Notes: a model not told the origin generated them from the sequence alone. Shown: positions 48,647 to 57,671, numbered from the stretch's first letter. The stretch is 64,000 nt of DNA from Lysobacter enzymogenes (GCF_900106525.1 NZ_FNOG01000008.1:186001-250000); one strand, 5' to 3'. A program made the numbers and translations.

Positions 48647-48873
48647 TCGGTGCCGCACCGTGGGCAACGTGGGACCTGATCGTTCGGCTCGGTCTTCGAC
48701 TCGATCAGCCAGTCCGCACCCCGCCCCCCAACTTCTCCGCGCCGGCGCCGGCCGCACCGCCCGGGCGCCCGCCGCCCCGCCGGGTTGCGCGCTCGGTCGC
48801 GCCCCGCTGCCGTCGTGATGGCCCGCTCCACGGGCGCGGTGTAGGCTGGGGTTCCATCCGGAGGGGAGCTCGC

Positions 48874-49503
48874 ATGAAGACCGTGCTGGTGGCCAGTTCC
48901 AAGGGCGGTGTCGGCAAGACCACGATCGCGACCCACCTCGCCGCACAGGCGGCCTTGGATGGGTTGCGCACGGCCTTGATCGACGCCGACCCGCAGGGTT
49001 CCTCGACCCGCTGGGCGCAGCGCCGCTCGGTCCTGGAAAGCGCGGTGCTGCCGCTGGACGGCACGCGCAAGAAGGCCTGGCGCAAGCACCTGCCCGAAGA
49101 CGCCCAGCGCACCGTCATCGACGCCCCGGCCGGGGCCATGGCCGACGACCTGGAATCCTTCCTCGACGTGGCCGACGCGGTCATCGTCCCGATCCAGCCC
49201 TCGACCCTGGACATCGAAGCCACCGTGCCCTTCCTCGACACCCTGGCCCAGCACCCGCGGGTGCGCCGCGGCCAGCTGCGCGTGGGCCTGGTCGGCAACA
49301 AGCTCAAGCCCTGGACCAACGCCTCGCAGCAGGCGCTGGACCTGCTCAGCGAATGGCCCTATCCGGTGGTCGGGCAGATCCGCGACAGCCAGGCCTACGT
49401 GGTCATGACCGCGCTGGGCAAGAGCCTGTTCGACTATCACTCCCAGCAGATCCGCGAGCATCAGGCCGATTGGGCGCCGCTGTTGAAGTGGCTGAAGAAG
49501 TGA
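48874..49503 (+). CDS. Orphan ParA/MinD-type ATPase
   Basis: A 209-residue ATPase from ATG 48874, preceded by a strong GGAGGGGAG. The deviant Walker A reads SSKGGVGKTTIATHLAAQ with the signature lysine near its start; the switch I/Walker A' region is LIDADPQGSSTRWA, Walker B is TVIDAPAGAMADD, and VIVPIQPSTLDIEAT follows. It resembles the short ParA proteins that position chromosomally encoded cargo (PpfA/ParC type). No ParB gene or parS-like site lies beside it, so a chromosome-partition role is unlikely. Flanking genes are a lipoprotein and sixA. Confidence 0.9.
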   Translation: MKTVLVASSKGGVGKTTIATHLAAQAALDGLRTALIDADPQGSSTRWAQRRSVLESAVLPLDGTRKKAWRKHLPEDAQRTVIDAPAGAMADDLESFLDVADAVIVPIQPSTLDIEATVPFLDTLAQHPRVRRGQLRVGLVGNKLKPWTNASQQALDLLSEWPYPVVGQIRDSQAYVVMTALGKSLFDYHSQQIREHQADWAPLLKWLKK

Positions 49504-49507
49504 CGCA

Positions 49508-49580
49508 GGAGATAGCGGATAAGCGATAGGAGATAGAGAAAGCGGCTTGCGCCAGCTCCTGCCTCCTATCCGCTGTCTCC
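49508..49580. repeat. Imperfect inverted repeat between parA and sixA
   Basis: GGAGATAGCGGATA (49508-49521) pairs with TATCCGCTGTCTCC (49567-49580) with 13 of 14 matches, and nearby GATAGGAGATAGAG echoes the same unit. It begins five bases after the parA stop. It may be a terminator or a further REP-like element. Confidence 0.6.
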
Positions 49581-49677
49581 CCTACCCATTCACCCACGCC
49601 CGCCGCCGCACCCGCTACCCTGACCCGCCCTGCGTTCGCGCAAGCATTTCCCCTCCACTCGATCCGTCCAAGGCCTC

Positions 49678-50154
49678 ATGCGCGAACTGATCCTGCTCCG
49701 CCACGCCCACGCCGAACCTGCCGCCAACGGCCAGGCCGACCTCGACCGCCCGCTGTCCGCCGAAGGCCTGGCCGAAGCCGAAGCCGCCGGCCGCTGGCTG
49801 GCGCAAAACAAACTGGTCCCCGACTGCGTGCTGTGCTCGCCCTCGCGGCGCACGCGCGAAACCCTGGAAGCCGTGCTCGGCGCGATCGGCTACGTCGAGC
49901 AACGCATCGAACCGTCGGTGTACGAGGCCACCCCGGGCACGCTGATCGCCCTGGCCGACACCCACGCCGAAGCCGAGCGGCTGATGCTGGTCGGCCACAA
50001 CCCCGGCCTGGAACGGCTGGCCGCGCTGCTGCACAGCGGCCAGTCCGGCGACTATCGCGGCATGCCGCCGGCGGGCATCGCCGTGCTCAGCCTGCCGGCC
50101 GGCGTGGCTCTGGAACCGGGCTCGGCCCAGCTCAGCGCGTTCTGGTGGCCGTGA
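49678..50154 (+). CDS. sixA: Phosphohistidine phosphatase SixA
   Basis: A 158-residue histidine phosphatase from ATG 49678 (MRELILLRHAHAEPAANGQA). The catalytic RHA motif is in ILLRHAHAE (residue about 9), followed by DLDRPLSAEGLAEAEAAG, the second arginine in LCSPSRRTRETLEAVL and the second histidine in LMLVGHNPGLERLA. SixA removes phosphate from histidine of phosphotransfer (HPt) proteins in two-component relays. Length and motifs match E. coli SixA. The TGA stop overlaps the GTG start of the next gene (GTGA), a translational-coupling arrangement, so the two are made from one transcript. Confidence 0.9.
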   Translation: MRELILLRHAHAEPAANGQADLDRPLSAEGLAEAEAAGRWLAQNKLVPDCVLCSPSRRTRETLEAVLGAIGYVEQRIEPSVYEATPGTLIALADTHAEAERLMLVGHNPGLERLAALLHSGQSGDYRGMPPAGIAVLSLPAGVALEPGSAQLSAFWWP

Positions 50155-50867
50155 GCCCGCCGCGGCTGCGCAGCCGCGGCGCGACTTCGCTGTCCTTCGC
50201 CCTGGCCCTGCTGGCCGGCGCCGCCGGCGCCCAGCCGGCCCTGGCGCCGCCGCCGGCCGCCGCGCCACCGGCGGCGCCGACGCCGGGCGCGCGGGTGCTG
50301 AGCCAGACCGGCTTCGACCCGCAGCACACCCGTTTCAGCTTCGAACTGCGCACCCGCTGGGGGCAGAAGGTCGAAGGCCAGTTCCCGCGCTACGACGGCG
50401 AGGTCAGCGTGCTCGCCGACGGCCGCCATCAGGTGCGCATCCGCCTGGCCACCGGCGCGGTCGTGGTCGGCGACTCCGAGCGCTACACCCGCATGGCCCG
50501 CGGCGACCGCTTCTTCGCCGCCGAGCGCTATCCCTACATCGAATTCCTGTCCGAGCCGCATCCGGCCGACCTGGCCCGCACCGGCGGCGCCCTGCGCGGC
50601 CGCCTGACCCTGCACGGGATCAGCCGCATGGAAACCTTCGTCCTGGCTCCGGGCGTCTGCGCGCACCCGGGCGAGGACTGCGACGCGATCGCCCACGGCA
50701 GCGTCAGCCGCGACGACTACGCCTTGGACGGATGGCAGTTCGCGTTGGGCGACCGGGTGCGTTTCACCATGCAAGTGCGCCTGATATCAACGCAAAATAA
50801 GCCCTCCCCGCCGCGGACCCCGCCGCCGCGGCCCCTCGAGACGGTTCCGGCGCGCCCGGAGCGTTGA
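50151..50867 (+). CDS. Exported YceI-like protein
   Basis: A 238-residue protein with GTG start 50151, chosen because GTGA overlaps the sixA stop and gives a signal peptide (ATSLSFALALLAGAAGAQ). A Pro/Ala linker is followed by the YceI/lipocalin-like fold: GFDPQHTRFSFELRTRWGQK, VEGQFPRYDGEVSVL, GDRFFAAERYPYIEFLS and LRGRLTLHGISRMETFVL. The C-terminal end is Pro-rich (PSPPRTPPPRPLETV). YceI proteins bind polyisoprenoid lipids in the periplasm. Cys residues in APGVCAHPGEDCDA may form a disulfide. The phospholipase D-type gene starts 45 bases later. Confidence 0.85.
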   Translation: MSPPRLRSRGATSLSFALALLAGAAGAQPALAPPPAAAPPAAPTPGARVLSQTGFDPQHTRFSFELRTRWGQKVEGQFPRYDGEVSVLADGRHQVRIRLATGAVVVGDSERYTRMARGDRFFAAERYPYIEFLSEPHPADLARTGGALRGRLTLHGISRMETFVLAPGVCAHPGEDCDAIAHGSVSRDDYALDGWQFALGDRVRFTMQVRLISTQNKPSPPRTPPPRPLETVPARPER

Positions 50868-50912
50868 CCCATCGCTGCGGCCGGGCGGCCGCAACGCCAA
50901 GGAGCTGTACCG

Positions 50913-52889
50913 TTGAACCCCGTCTTGCGCGGCCTTGCGGCCTTGCTCGCCCTGTCCCTGTCGGCCTGCGCCTCGTTGAGCCCGGCCCAGCGCGACCGCG
51001 CCAGCGCGATCGCCGCGGCCGCGCGCTCGGCGCAGATCGACTGCCAGGGCGAGAACGCCTGCGCCCGGCCCTCGCCGCTGTACGACCTGGGGCCCAAGGC
51101 GATGGCCGAGTCGGCGCCGGAGCGGCCGCGCCACTACACCGTGATCCTCGACCGCGGCCCCGACGCGCTGCTGGCGCGGGTCAACCTGATCCGCAGCGCG
51201 CGCCACACCCTGGACCTGCAGACCTACATCTTCGAAGAAGACGACGCCGCGCGCCTGGTCCTGGACGAGCTGCTCGCCGCCGCACGCCGTGGCGTGCGCG
51301 TGCGCCTGCTGATCGACCAGCTCGCGGCGATGCGCCACGTCGACACCCTGGCCGCGCTGGCCGGCGCCCACGTCAACTTCGAGATCAAGCTGTACAACCC
51401 GGTGCTGCACCGCGCCCGCATCACCTACCCGCAGTACGCCCTGGCCGCGGCCTGCTGCTGGCGCCGGCTCAACCAGCGCATGCACACCAAGCTGCTGCTG
51501 GCCGACGGCCAGGTCGGCATCTCCGGCGGGCGCAATTACCAGGACGACTATTACGACTGGGACGACCAGTACAACTTCCGCGACCGCGACGTGATCGTCG
51601 CAGGACCCGTCGCCCAGGTCATGGGCACCGACTTCCAGGTGTTCTGGAGCGACCGCCGCAGCGTGCCGGTCGAGCGCCTGGCCGACGTCGGCCAGCGCAT
51701 CATCGACGACGGCGTGCCGACGCTGCCGCCGAGCCGGTTCGAGCGCCCGCAGCGCGCCCAGGCGATGCGCGAAGCCGCCGACGACGAAGCCCAGGTGCGC
51801 GAGCGGCTGGTCGACCCGGCCATCGCGGTCGGCGCGGTGCGCTACATCTCCGACACCCCCGACAAGCACCGCGAGGACGCCGAGGCCAACGCCCTGGCCT
51901 CGGACTCGCTGCGCAACCTGATCGCCAACGCGCGCGACGAGGTGCTGCTGCAGACGCCGTACCTGGTGCTGTCCAAATCGGCGCAGCAGCTGTTCCGCAC
52001 CCTGCACGAGCGCCCGGACCGGCCGCGGGTGATCGTCTCCACCAACAGCCTCGCCTCGACCGACGCCTTCATCGCCTACGCGCTGTCGTACAAGTACAAG
52101 CGCCGCTACCTGCGCGAGTTCGGCTTCAACATCTACGAATTCAAACCCTTCCCCGCCGACGCGCCGATCGACATCGCCGCCACCGGCGCCGAGCTGCCGG
52201 CGCTGGGCCTGCCCGGATTGGACGAGCCCGAAGGCCGCGCGGAACCCGGCGAGATCAGCGGCGCCGGCCTGGCCGAATCGCGCCCGCGCCGCAACGACCC
52301 GGACCGCAGCAGCGTGCTGTACCGCCAGCGCTATCGCCAGCCGCTGACCCAGGAATACGCGGCGATGCGCTACGCGCGCCGGCGCACCAACGAACCGGTG
52401 CCGCTCAAGCGCGCCGGCGTGCGCATCGGCATGCACGCCAAGTCGATGGTGATCGACGAGCGCATCGGCGTGATCGGCACCCACAACTTCGACCCGCGCG
52501 GCGACCACTACAACACCGAGAGCGCGGTGGTGATCGACGACCCTGCCTTCGCCCAGGCGCTGGCGGCGAGCATCCGCCGCGACATCGCGCCGGAGAACTC
52601 GTGGGTGATCGCGCGCCGCGACAAACCGCCGATCTTCTCCGGGCTGGAATACTCGATCGCCAAGATCTCCGAGCACCTGCCGATCTTCGACCTGTGGCCG
52701 GTGCGCTACGCCACCAGCTACGAATTCGTACCCGGCCCGGACTGCCCCAACCCGCTGTACCGCAACGACCCGGGCTTTCGCGCCTGCTACAAACCCGTGG
52801 GCGATTTCCCCGAGGTCAATCTAGGCGTGAAGAGCCTGACCACCCGCATGTTCACTGCATTCGGAGCGGGACTGGCGCCGATTCTGTAG
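50913..52889 (+). CDS. Phospholipase D / cardiolipin synthase-type lipoprotein
   Basis: A 658-residue lipoprotein with TTG start 50913, supported by AAGGAGCTG ten bases upstream and a signal peptide with LSAC lipobox (residue 19). Two HKD phosphodiesterase motifs are complete: NQRMHTKLLLADGQVGISGG (about 188) and IGMHAKSMVIDERIGVIGTH (about 508), each followed by an Asn/Asp. The architecture is that of ClsC-like synthases, which transfer phosphatidyl groups to make cardiolipin or phosphatidylglycerol. The lipobox suggests that this form faces the periplasm. Insertions between the motifs (about 420-460, PEGRAEPGEISGAGLAE) look flexible. It follows the YceI gene by 45 bases, and a lipid role for both would fit. 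Confidence 0.88.
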   Translation: MNPVLRGLAALLALSLSACASLSPAQRDRASAIAAAARSAQIDCQGENACARPSPLYDLGPKAMAESAPERPRHYTVILDRGPDALLARVNLIRSARHTLDLQTYIFEEDDAARLVLDELLAAARRGVRVRLLIDQLAAMRHVDTLAALAGAHVNFEIKLYNPVLHRARITYPQYALAAACCWRRLNQRMHTKLLLADGQVGISGGRNYQDDYYDWDDQYNFRDRDVIVAGPVAQVMGTDFQVFWSDRRSVPVERLADVGQRIIDDGVPTLPPSRFERPQRAQAMREAADDEAQVRERLVDPAIAVGAVRYISDTPDKHREDAEANALASDSLRNLIANARDEVLLQTPYLVLSKSAQQLFRTLHERPDRPRVIVSTNSLASTDAFIAYALSYKYKRRYLREFGFNIYEFKPFPADAPIDIAATGAELPALGLPGLDEPEGRAEPGEISGAGLAESRPRRNDPDRSSVLYRQRYRQPLTQEYAAMRYARRRTNEPVPLKRAGVRIGMHAKSMVIDERIGVIGTHNFDPRGDHYNTESAVVIDDPAFAQALAASIRRDIAPENSWVIARRDKPPIFSGLEYSIAKISEHLPIFDLWPVRYATSYEFVPGPDCPNPLYRNDPGFRACYKPVGDFPEVNLGVKSLTTRMFTAFGAGLAPIL

Positions 52890-53090
52890 GCCCGGCCCGG
52901 TTGCTGTTGCCGTTGCCCTTGCTCCCCCCGCCGCCCCGGACTCGCCACAGGCAAATAGAGACCCGTAGGGCGGCGCGCAGGACGTGCGCCGTGCGCCACC
53001 CAGGCCATCCATGGCCTGTGTGGCGCATCCCGGCGAAAGCACCGAACCACAGTGGCTCTTGATCCGAAAACAAGGAAAGCGCCTTTCTTT

Positions 53091-53124
53091 GGTTACTTTC
53101 TTTGGCAAGACAAAGAAAGTGACC
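53091..53124. repeat. Inverted repeat GGTTACTTTCTTTG
   Basis: GGTTACTTTCTTTG and CAAAGAAAGTGACC (one mismatch) flank a 6-base loop. The preceding GCCTTTCTTT is part of the same repeated motif, a type common in xanthomonad intergenic regions. Confidence 0.7.
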
Positions 53125-53203
53125 CGGCCGCTTGCGGACGGAAGCTGTTGATGTTGGCGGGTCTTCACTCGTTGCTACGAGAGAAGCAGAAGCAACATCA
53201 AAA

Positions 53204-53310
53204 TGGATTCCGGCTTTCGCCGGAATGACGGCGTGGAAGCTTCGGGTCTTCGGTTAGTTCGGCGGAGCTACGTCGCTGCGGTTGGATTCCGGCTTTCGCC
53301 GGAATGACGG
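53204..53310. repeat. Two direct copies of a short REP-like palindrome
   Basis: GGATTCCGGCTTTCGCCGGAATGACGG occurs at 53204-53231 and 53283-53310 in the same orientation, 79 bases apart. Each unit contains the palindrome TTCCGGCTTTCGCCGGAA. Confidence 0.85.
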
Positions 53311-53340
53311 GTTGGTGGGGTGGCGCCGTAATTGCGTTGT

Positions 53341-53423
53341 CGCGGTCGCGACTTGCGTCGCTCCTACAGGGGCTCCGGCGAGTTTCGTATCCGACTGTAG
53401 GAGCGGCGCGAGCCGCGACCACG
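53341..53423. repeat. Palindromic repeat, same family as copy 1, copy 2
   Basis: Arms at 53341-53369 and 53395-53423 are variants of the 40497 family, around a 25-base loop reading GGGCTCCGGCGAGTTTCGTA and on to TCCGA. The same loop, reverse-complemented, occurs in the copy at 60250. Confidence 0.88.
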
Positions 53424-53501
53424 CCACCGCACACCCCAGCGAAAACACCATCGCCCCCGCATCGGCACAATTACGGCCGCACCACCCAACACCCCGCCCC
53501 C

Positions 53502-54068
53502 ATGCTCATCGCCCTGAACAAACCCTACGGCGTGCTCTCCCAGTTCACCGACCGCACCCAACCGCCCAAGCCCACGCTGGCCGGATTCGGCCTGCCCACC
53601 GAGGTCTACGCCGCCGGCCGCCTGGACCACGACAGCGAAGGCCTGCTGCTGCTCACCGACGACGGCACGCTCGCCCACCGCCTCACCGACCCGCGCCACA
53701 AACAGGCCAAGACCTACCTGGTCCAGGTCGAAGGCGAACCGTCCGCAGAGCAGTTGCGGCAACTCAGCGAAGGGGTGAACTTGAACGACGGCCCGACCCT
53801 GCCGGCGCAGGCGCGCGCCGTCGAAGCGCCGCAGTGGCTGTGGCCGCGCGACCCGCCGGTGCGCTTCCGCAAGACCGTGCCCGACGCCTGGCTGGAACTG
53901 AGCCTGCGCGAAGGCCGCAACCGGCAAGTGCGGCGGATGACCGCCGCGGTGGGCCTGCCGACGCTGCGCCTGATCCGCGTCGCGATCGGCCCGCACCGGC
54001 TCGACGGGCTGGCGCCGGGGCAGTGGCGCGCTTTAGCCGAGCAGCGGCACTCTGGCAGCGCGTTTTAG
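53502..54068 (+). CDS. rluE: 23S rRNA pseudouridine synthase (RluE/RsuA family)
   Basis: A 188-residue protein from ATG 53502 (MLIALNKPYGVLSQFTDRTQ). The catalytic motif is YAAGRLDHDSEGLLLLTDDG with the nucleophilic Asp of GRLD; KTYLVQVEG, LSLREGRNRQVRRMTAAVG and LIRVAIGPHRLDGL complete the family pattern. There is no S4 domain, and the length and the LNKPYGVLSQF start match RluE, which modifies U2457 of 23S rRNA. It lies alone downstream of a repeat-rich gap. An ATG further upstream is in frame but lies within repeats. Confidence 0.93.
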   Translation: MLIALNKPYGVLSQFTDRTQPPKPTLAGFGLPTEVYAAGRLDHDSEGLLLLTDDGTLAHRLTDPRHKQAKTYLVQVEGEPSAEQLRQLSEGVNLNDGPTLPAQARAVEAPQWLWPRDPPVRFRKTVPDAWLELSLREGRNRQVRRMTAAVGLPTLRLIRVAIGPHRLDGLAPGQWRALAEQRHSGSAF

Positions 54069-54133
54069 TCACGCTGGGGCACGCGAACAGCAGGTTTTAG
54101 CGCTGGCCGCGCGCCACCCGCATCAGCACGCGC

Positions 54134-54532
54134 TCACGGCGCGCAATAGCGCAACGCGTCCTCGAGCGTGCGCACTTCCACCCCGCCGCACGCCGGCGCC
54201 GGCACCACGCAATCCAGGTAGGGCCGCGCCCAGCGCCGCGATTCGGCCTTGCCGGCGATCATCGCCGGCGCCCCGGCGCGGGCCGCGCAGCGCGCATGCG
54301 CCCGGTCCACGTAGGCGCGGCAGTCGGCCGGCGCCAGCCGCCCGCTGCCGGCCGCGCCGCGCTCGCACAGGCCGTAGGCGGTGTCGCGCCACAGGGCGAA
54401 GAACTCCTCGCGCGGGATCGGCTGGCGCTCGATCTCGGCCAGCCGATAGCGCGGCGCTGGCGCGGCGAACCAGTGCAGGTAGGCGAAGGCGGCGACCGCG
54501 ACCAGCGCGATCAGCAGCAAAAGGCGTTGCAT
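54134..54532 (-). CDS. Small single-helix membrane-anchored protein
   Basis: A 132-residue protein with one N-terminal membrane helix (MQRLLLLIALVAVAAFAYLH). The soluble part has six cysteines, paired as GLCERGA, ADCRAY, RCAARA, DCVV, ACGGVEVR and RYCAP, and an acidic start (IERQPIPREEFFALWRDTAY). No known domain was recognised. The cysteine spacing suggests periplasmic disulfides. It converges on rluE with 65 bases between the stops. The 360 bases upstream (54533-54893) hold no gene and contain only scattered high-GC sequence. Confidence 0.65.
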   Translation of the reverse strand: MQRLLLLIALVAVAAFAYLHWFAAPAPRYRLAEIERQPIPREEFFALWRDTAYGLCERGAAGSGRLAPADCRAYVDRAHARCAARAGAPAMIAGKAESRRWARPYLDCVVPAPACGGVEVRTLEDALRYCAP

Positions 54533-54893
54533 GCGCGGAACCTCGGCGCAGTTCAGGGGCGCGGCATTCTCGCGGATCGGCGCGGCGCTGACGAGGCTCG
54601 ACGCCGCCGCCTCGCTATACCGACACGACGCGCGAAGCGGCGCGGACCGGCCGCCGCCGCGGACGACGGCGCCGCGGCGGCCGCCCCCGGCTCACCGTCG
54701 CTCACCCTTTCCTGCTATCGCCGGCGCACTGCCACCGCGACCGCGGTCGCAGCTCGCCGGCAACGCTGAGAAACCGTCCCGGTTTGGTCCCACGCAGCGC
54801 TGGCGCGGCCCGCGCGCGCGGCCGTAGCGTCGGCGCTAGCTACGCGCCTGGCGCTACGCCACTCGCGGTCTGCTCACCGGAGGAGCCCGACCC

Positions 54894-56645
54894 ATGTCCA
54901 CCCTGCGTTCCCTGTCCCTCGGCGTCGGCTTCGCGCTGGCCGCCGGGGCCGCCAGCCTGCTGCACGCGCCGGCCGCATTCGCCGCCGAAGAACCCTTGCC
55001 GTTCGAATTGGCCCCACCGGTGGTCGAGGACATGCTGATCACCCCGACCCCGCAGTCGGGCCAGGGCGACGCCCTGCTGCAGCTGATCTACGCCAAGGAG
55101 CAGCAACTGCCGGCCGAGATCAACTTCAACGTCGGCGACAAGCCCGTAGTCCTGCGCCGCGACGACAAGGACCCGCAGCTCTACAGCGCCGCGATCCCGT
55201 TCGACTTCGACGGCTTCGTCAAGGAGCAGTCCGAGCGCCAGCAACTGGCCGGACAGAAGCTGACCGTACCGACCTTCGTCGACCGCGAATTCCGCGGCGA
55301 AGCGCCGATGGCCTTCCTCGACCCGGAAACCCTGCGCAAGCAGATCGAGCTGGCATTGCCGATCCGGATCCCGTTCCCGGTGGTGTTCGGCCCGCCGGCG
55401 ATCGTCCGGCCCGAGCGCTCGCTGCTGGTCGTCTCGCCCAGCGTGATCGAAGACCCGACCCGCACCTTCGACCTGTGCACCGGCGCCGGCAATCCGAACG
55501 GCGCGTGGACCTTCAACACGCTGATGACCAACATGGCCAACCAGCCGGTCAGCGGCGTGCATCCGGGCGACTTCGTCGAGAACTGGCTGCGCCAGTGGAG
55601 CACCACCCAGACCATCAACACCTTCCCCGCCGCGCCGCGCTCGCAGGTCATCAACCAGGTGCTCAACGCCTGGGCGCGCGACGGCGCCGGCAAGCTCGAC
55701 CTGAAGAAGTCGCCGATGCGATTGCTGGCGATCGCCAACCGCATGGACCTGCGCACCAACTCGGCCTACGGCGGCGGCACCGCCGGCGAGGGCCGGTTCG
55801 TGTTCGGGGTGATCCGGCGCAACGCCAGCGGCAGCTGCACGGTGTTCCCGTTCACGGTGATCCTGGAATACGGCATCCCGATCACCGGCTGCACCAACAT
55901 CCGCAGCTACGCCCGCCAGTGGGGCGCGCTGGGCACGCTGACCCTGGGCTCGCCGGTCTACAACTCGCAGTTGCAGGTCATCACCGACCGCTTCACCGCG
56001 GCCAACGCCGCCCCGGCCAAGCCCAACCGCAGCGCGATCAATCAGGTGCGCACCAACGAGTTCCTGCAGAGTCCGTGGGAACTGCGCGAATTCGCCATCG
56101 CCCGCGGCGCCAGCCAGCTGACCATGACCACGGCCAAGCAGACGCCTCACCACAGCCTCAACAACTCGATCCTGGTCGGCGACTACATCTTCGACTTCGG
56201 GCCGCAAATCCTGGCCAACACCTACCAGGTGCCGCTGCTGTACCAAGGCCAGCGCATGCTGACCGGCGCGGTGCCGAACGGGCCGCCGCAGCTGATCTGG
56301 AACGGCCCCGGCGCCGGCAACGACGAGCGCCACAAGTTCTCGCTGAACACCTGCAACTCCTGCCACGGCAAGGAAACCCAGACCACCAACTTCCTGCACA
56401 TCACCACCCGCGCCTCGGGTGGGATCTCGGGGTTGTCGCTGTTCCTGGTCGGCAACAACCCGGCCGGCAGCAGCCTCGCCAATCCGGGTACCTTCACCAT
56501 GAACGATCCCTTCAGCGGCACCCCGCGCACCTACGGCGACCTGAAGGACCGGGCGACCAAGCTGTCGGCGCTGCAGACCAACGCCTGCCTGTCCGGCGCC
56601 GTGTTCCACGAAGCGCTGAGCGTGCCGCTGCTGGCCACGCACTGA
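54894..56645 (+). CDS. Exported protein with one C-terminal CxxCH heme motif
   Basis: A 583-residue exported protein with a signal peptide (residues 1-30, ending AAFAAEE) and GGAGGAG before ATG 54894. No known enzyme domain was recognised in residues 40-470. The C-terminal part has CNSCHGKE at 487-491, a single c-type heme-binding CxxCH in a context (SLNTCNSCHGKETQTTNFLH) like that of multiheme or peroxidase-type c-proteins. A distal Met or His ligand could come from HITTRAS or FTMNDPF. Several other cysteines (LCTGAG, CTVFPF, GCTNIRS, ACLSGAV) suggest disulfides. It stands alone, with no cytochrome maturation or electron-transfer genes beside it. Confidence 0.75.
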   Translation: MSTLRSLSLGVGFALAAGAASLLHAPAAFAAEEPLPFELAPPVVEDMLITPTPQSGQGDALLQLIYAKEQQLPAEINFNVGDKPVVLRRDDKDPQLYSAAIPFDFDGFVKEQSERQQLAGQKLTVPTFVDREFRGEAPMAFLDPETLRKQIELALPIRIPFPVVFGPPAIVRPERSLLVVSPSVIEDPTRTFDLCTGAGNPNGAWTFNTLMTNMANQPVSGVHPGDFVENWLRQWSTTQTINTFPAAPRSQVINQVLNAWARDGAGKLDLKKSPMRLLAIANRMDLRTNSAYGGGTAGEGRFVFGVIRRNASGSCTVFPFTVILEYGIPITGCTNIRSYARQWGALGTLTLGSPVYNSQLQVITDRFTAANAAPAKPNRSAINQVRTNEFLQSPWELREFAIARGASQLTMTTAKQTPHHSLNNSILVGDYIFDFGPQILANTYQVPLLYQGQRMLTGAVPNGPPQLIWNGPGAGNDERHKFSLNTCNSCHGKETQTTNFLHITTRASGGISGLSLFLVGNNPAGSSLANPGTFTMNDPFSGTPRTYGDLKDRATKLSALQTNACLSGAVFHEALSVPLLATH

Positions 56646-56667
56646 TCGCAACGCTGCATCGACCGCG

Positions 56668-56689
56668 ACAGGCGCCTTCGGGCGCCTGT
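56668..56689 (+). terminator. Hairpin after the CxxCH protein
   Basis: ACAGGCGCC and GGCGCCTGT form a 9-bp stem with a TTCG tetraloop, 22 bases after the stop. The tail (TTCGCGTTT) is only moderately T-rich, but the position between convergent genes fits a bidirectional terminator. Confidence 0.65.
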
Positions 56690-56714
56690 TCGCGTTTGCG
56701 CGGGGCAGTAGGGC

Positions 56715-57671
56715 TCAGCCCGGCGTCTTGTCCGCCGCCGCCGGCAGCGGCACCGAGTTCGCCCCCGGCCGGCTCAACAGCCACACACCGCCCAGCACCA
56801 CCGCAGTGCCGACCAACTGGATCGCGGTGATCTTCTCGCCGAGCACCCAGGCGCCGAGGAACACCAGCGACACCGGCCCGATCACCGAGAACTGCGCCGC
56901 GGTGCCCGCGCCCAGGCGCCCGACCGCGGCCATGGTGAAGGTCACCGGCAGGAAGGTGCAGAACACCGCATTGGCCGCGGCCAGCGCGTACACCTGCCAC
57001 GGCAGGCCGAACAACGCCGACGGCGGACGCGCGATCAGGTAATGGATCAGCACCGCGGCGGTCGACACGATCATCGCCCAGGCCACCAACTGCAACGACC
57101 CCAGGCGTTTGATCAGTTCGCCCGACATCGCCAGATACAGCGCATAGCTGACCGCCGCGCCCAGCACCAGCGCGCTGCCGAACAGCACGTGATCGCCTTC
57201 CACGCGCAGGTTCTCGACCATCACCAGGACCACGCCGGCATAGCTCACCGCCAGCGCCGTCCACTCGCGCGCGGCGACCCGGCGCTTGAACGCGAACAGG
57301 CCGATCAACAGCACGATGGTCGGGTTGAGGAACAGGATCAGCCGCTCCAGCGAGACCGGCACGTATTCCAGGCCCCAGAAGTCGAGCAGGCTGGACAGGT
57401 AATAGCCGAGCACGCCGAGCACCACGATCAGGCCCCAGTCGCGCCGCGTCGGCAGCGCGCCGCGGGCGCGCGCGCGGCCGTGCTCGCGCACGCCCAACGC
57501 GGCGAACAGCGGCAGCGAGAACGCCATGCGCAGCGCCAGCACCTGCAGCGAATCCACGCCGTAGCGGTATTGCAGCTTGGCCAGGATCGCCTTGGCCGAA
57601 AACAGGATCGCGCCGCTGGCGGCGAGAGCGACGCCGGTGCGGCGGGCGGCAGAACTAGAAGCGGGGGACAC
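56715..57671 (-). CDS. EamA/DMT-superfamily transporter
   Basis: About 318 residues with ten hydrophobic helices and two EamA repeats: AASGAILFSAKAILAKLQYR through LEYVPVSLERLILFLNPTIV, and LVLGAAVSYALYLAMSGELI through SVIGPVSLVFLGAWVLGEKI. The start is uncertain: no ATG precedes helix 1 in a useful place, so the GTG at 57671 (VSPASSSAARRTGV) is proposed; the frame is open further upstream. The family exports amino acids, drugs or nucleotide derivatives, and the direction and substrate are unknown. It is downstream of an aldo/keto reductase on the same strand, separated by 238 bases. Confidence 0.85.
   Translation of the reverse strand: MSPASSSAARRTGVALAASGAILFSAKAILAKLQYRYGVDSLQVLALRMAFSLPLFAALGVREHGRARARGALPTRRDWGLIVVLGVLGYYLSSLLDFWGLEYVPVSLERLILFLNPTIVLLIGLFAFKRRVAAREWTALAVSYAGVVLVMVENLRVEGDHVLFGSALVLGAAVSYALYLAMSGELIKRLGSLQLVAWAMIVSTAAVLIHYLIARPPSALFGLPWQVYALAAANAVFCTFLPVTFTMAAVGRLGAGTAAQFSVIGPVSLVFLGAWVLGEKITAIQLVGTAVVLGGVWLLSRPGANSVPLPAAADKTPG

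Larger units (their letters stand above)
52890..53501. other. Repeat-rich gene-free gap
   Basis: 612 bases without a gene, made up largely of repeats: a 14-bp inverted repeat at 53091-53124, two direct copies of a TGGATTCCGGCTTTCGCCGG unit, and copy 2 of the 80-bp palindromic repeat. Short AT-rich stretches lie between them, and no promoter could be assigned. Confidence 0.7.

Noticed and set aside
48874-49503. Plasmid or chromosome partition locus
   Set aside because: No ParB, parS-like palindrome or replication gene lies beside the ParA; the neighbours are a lipoprotein and sixA.
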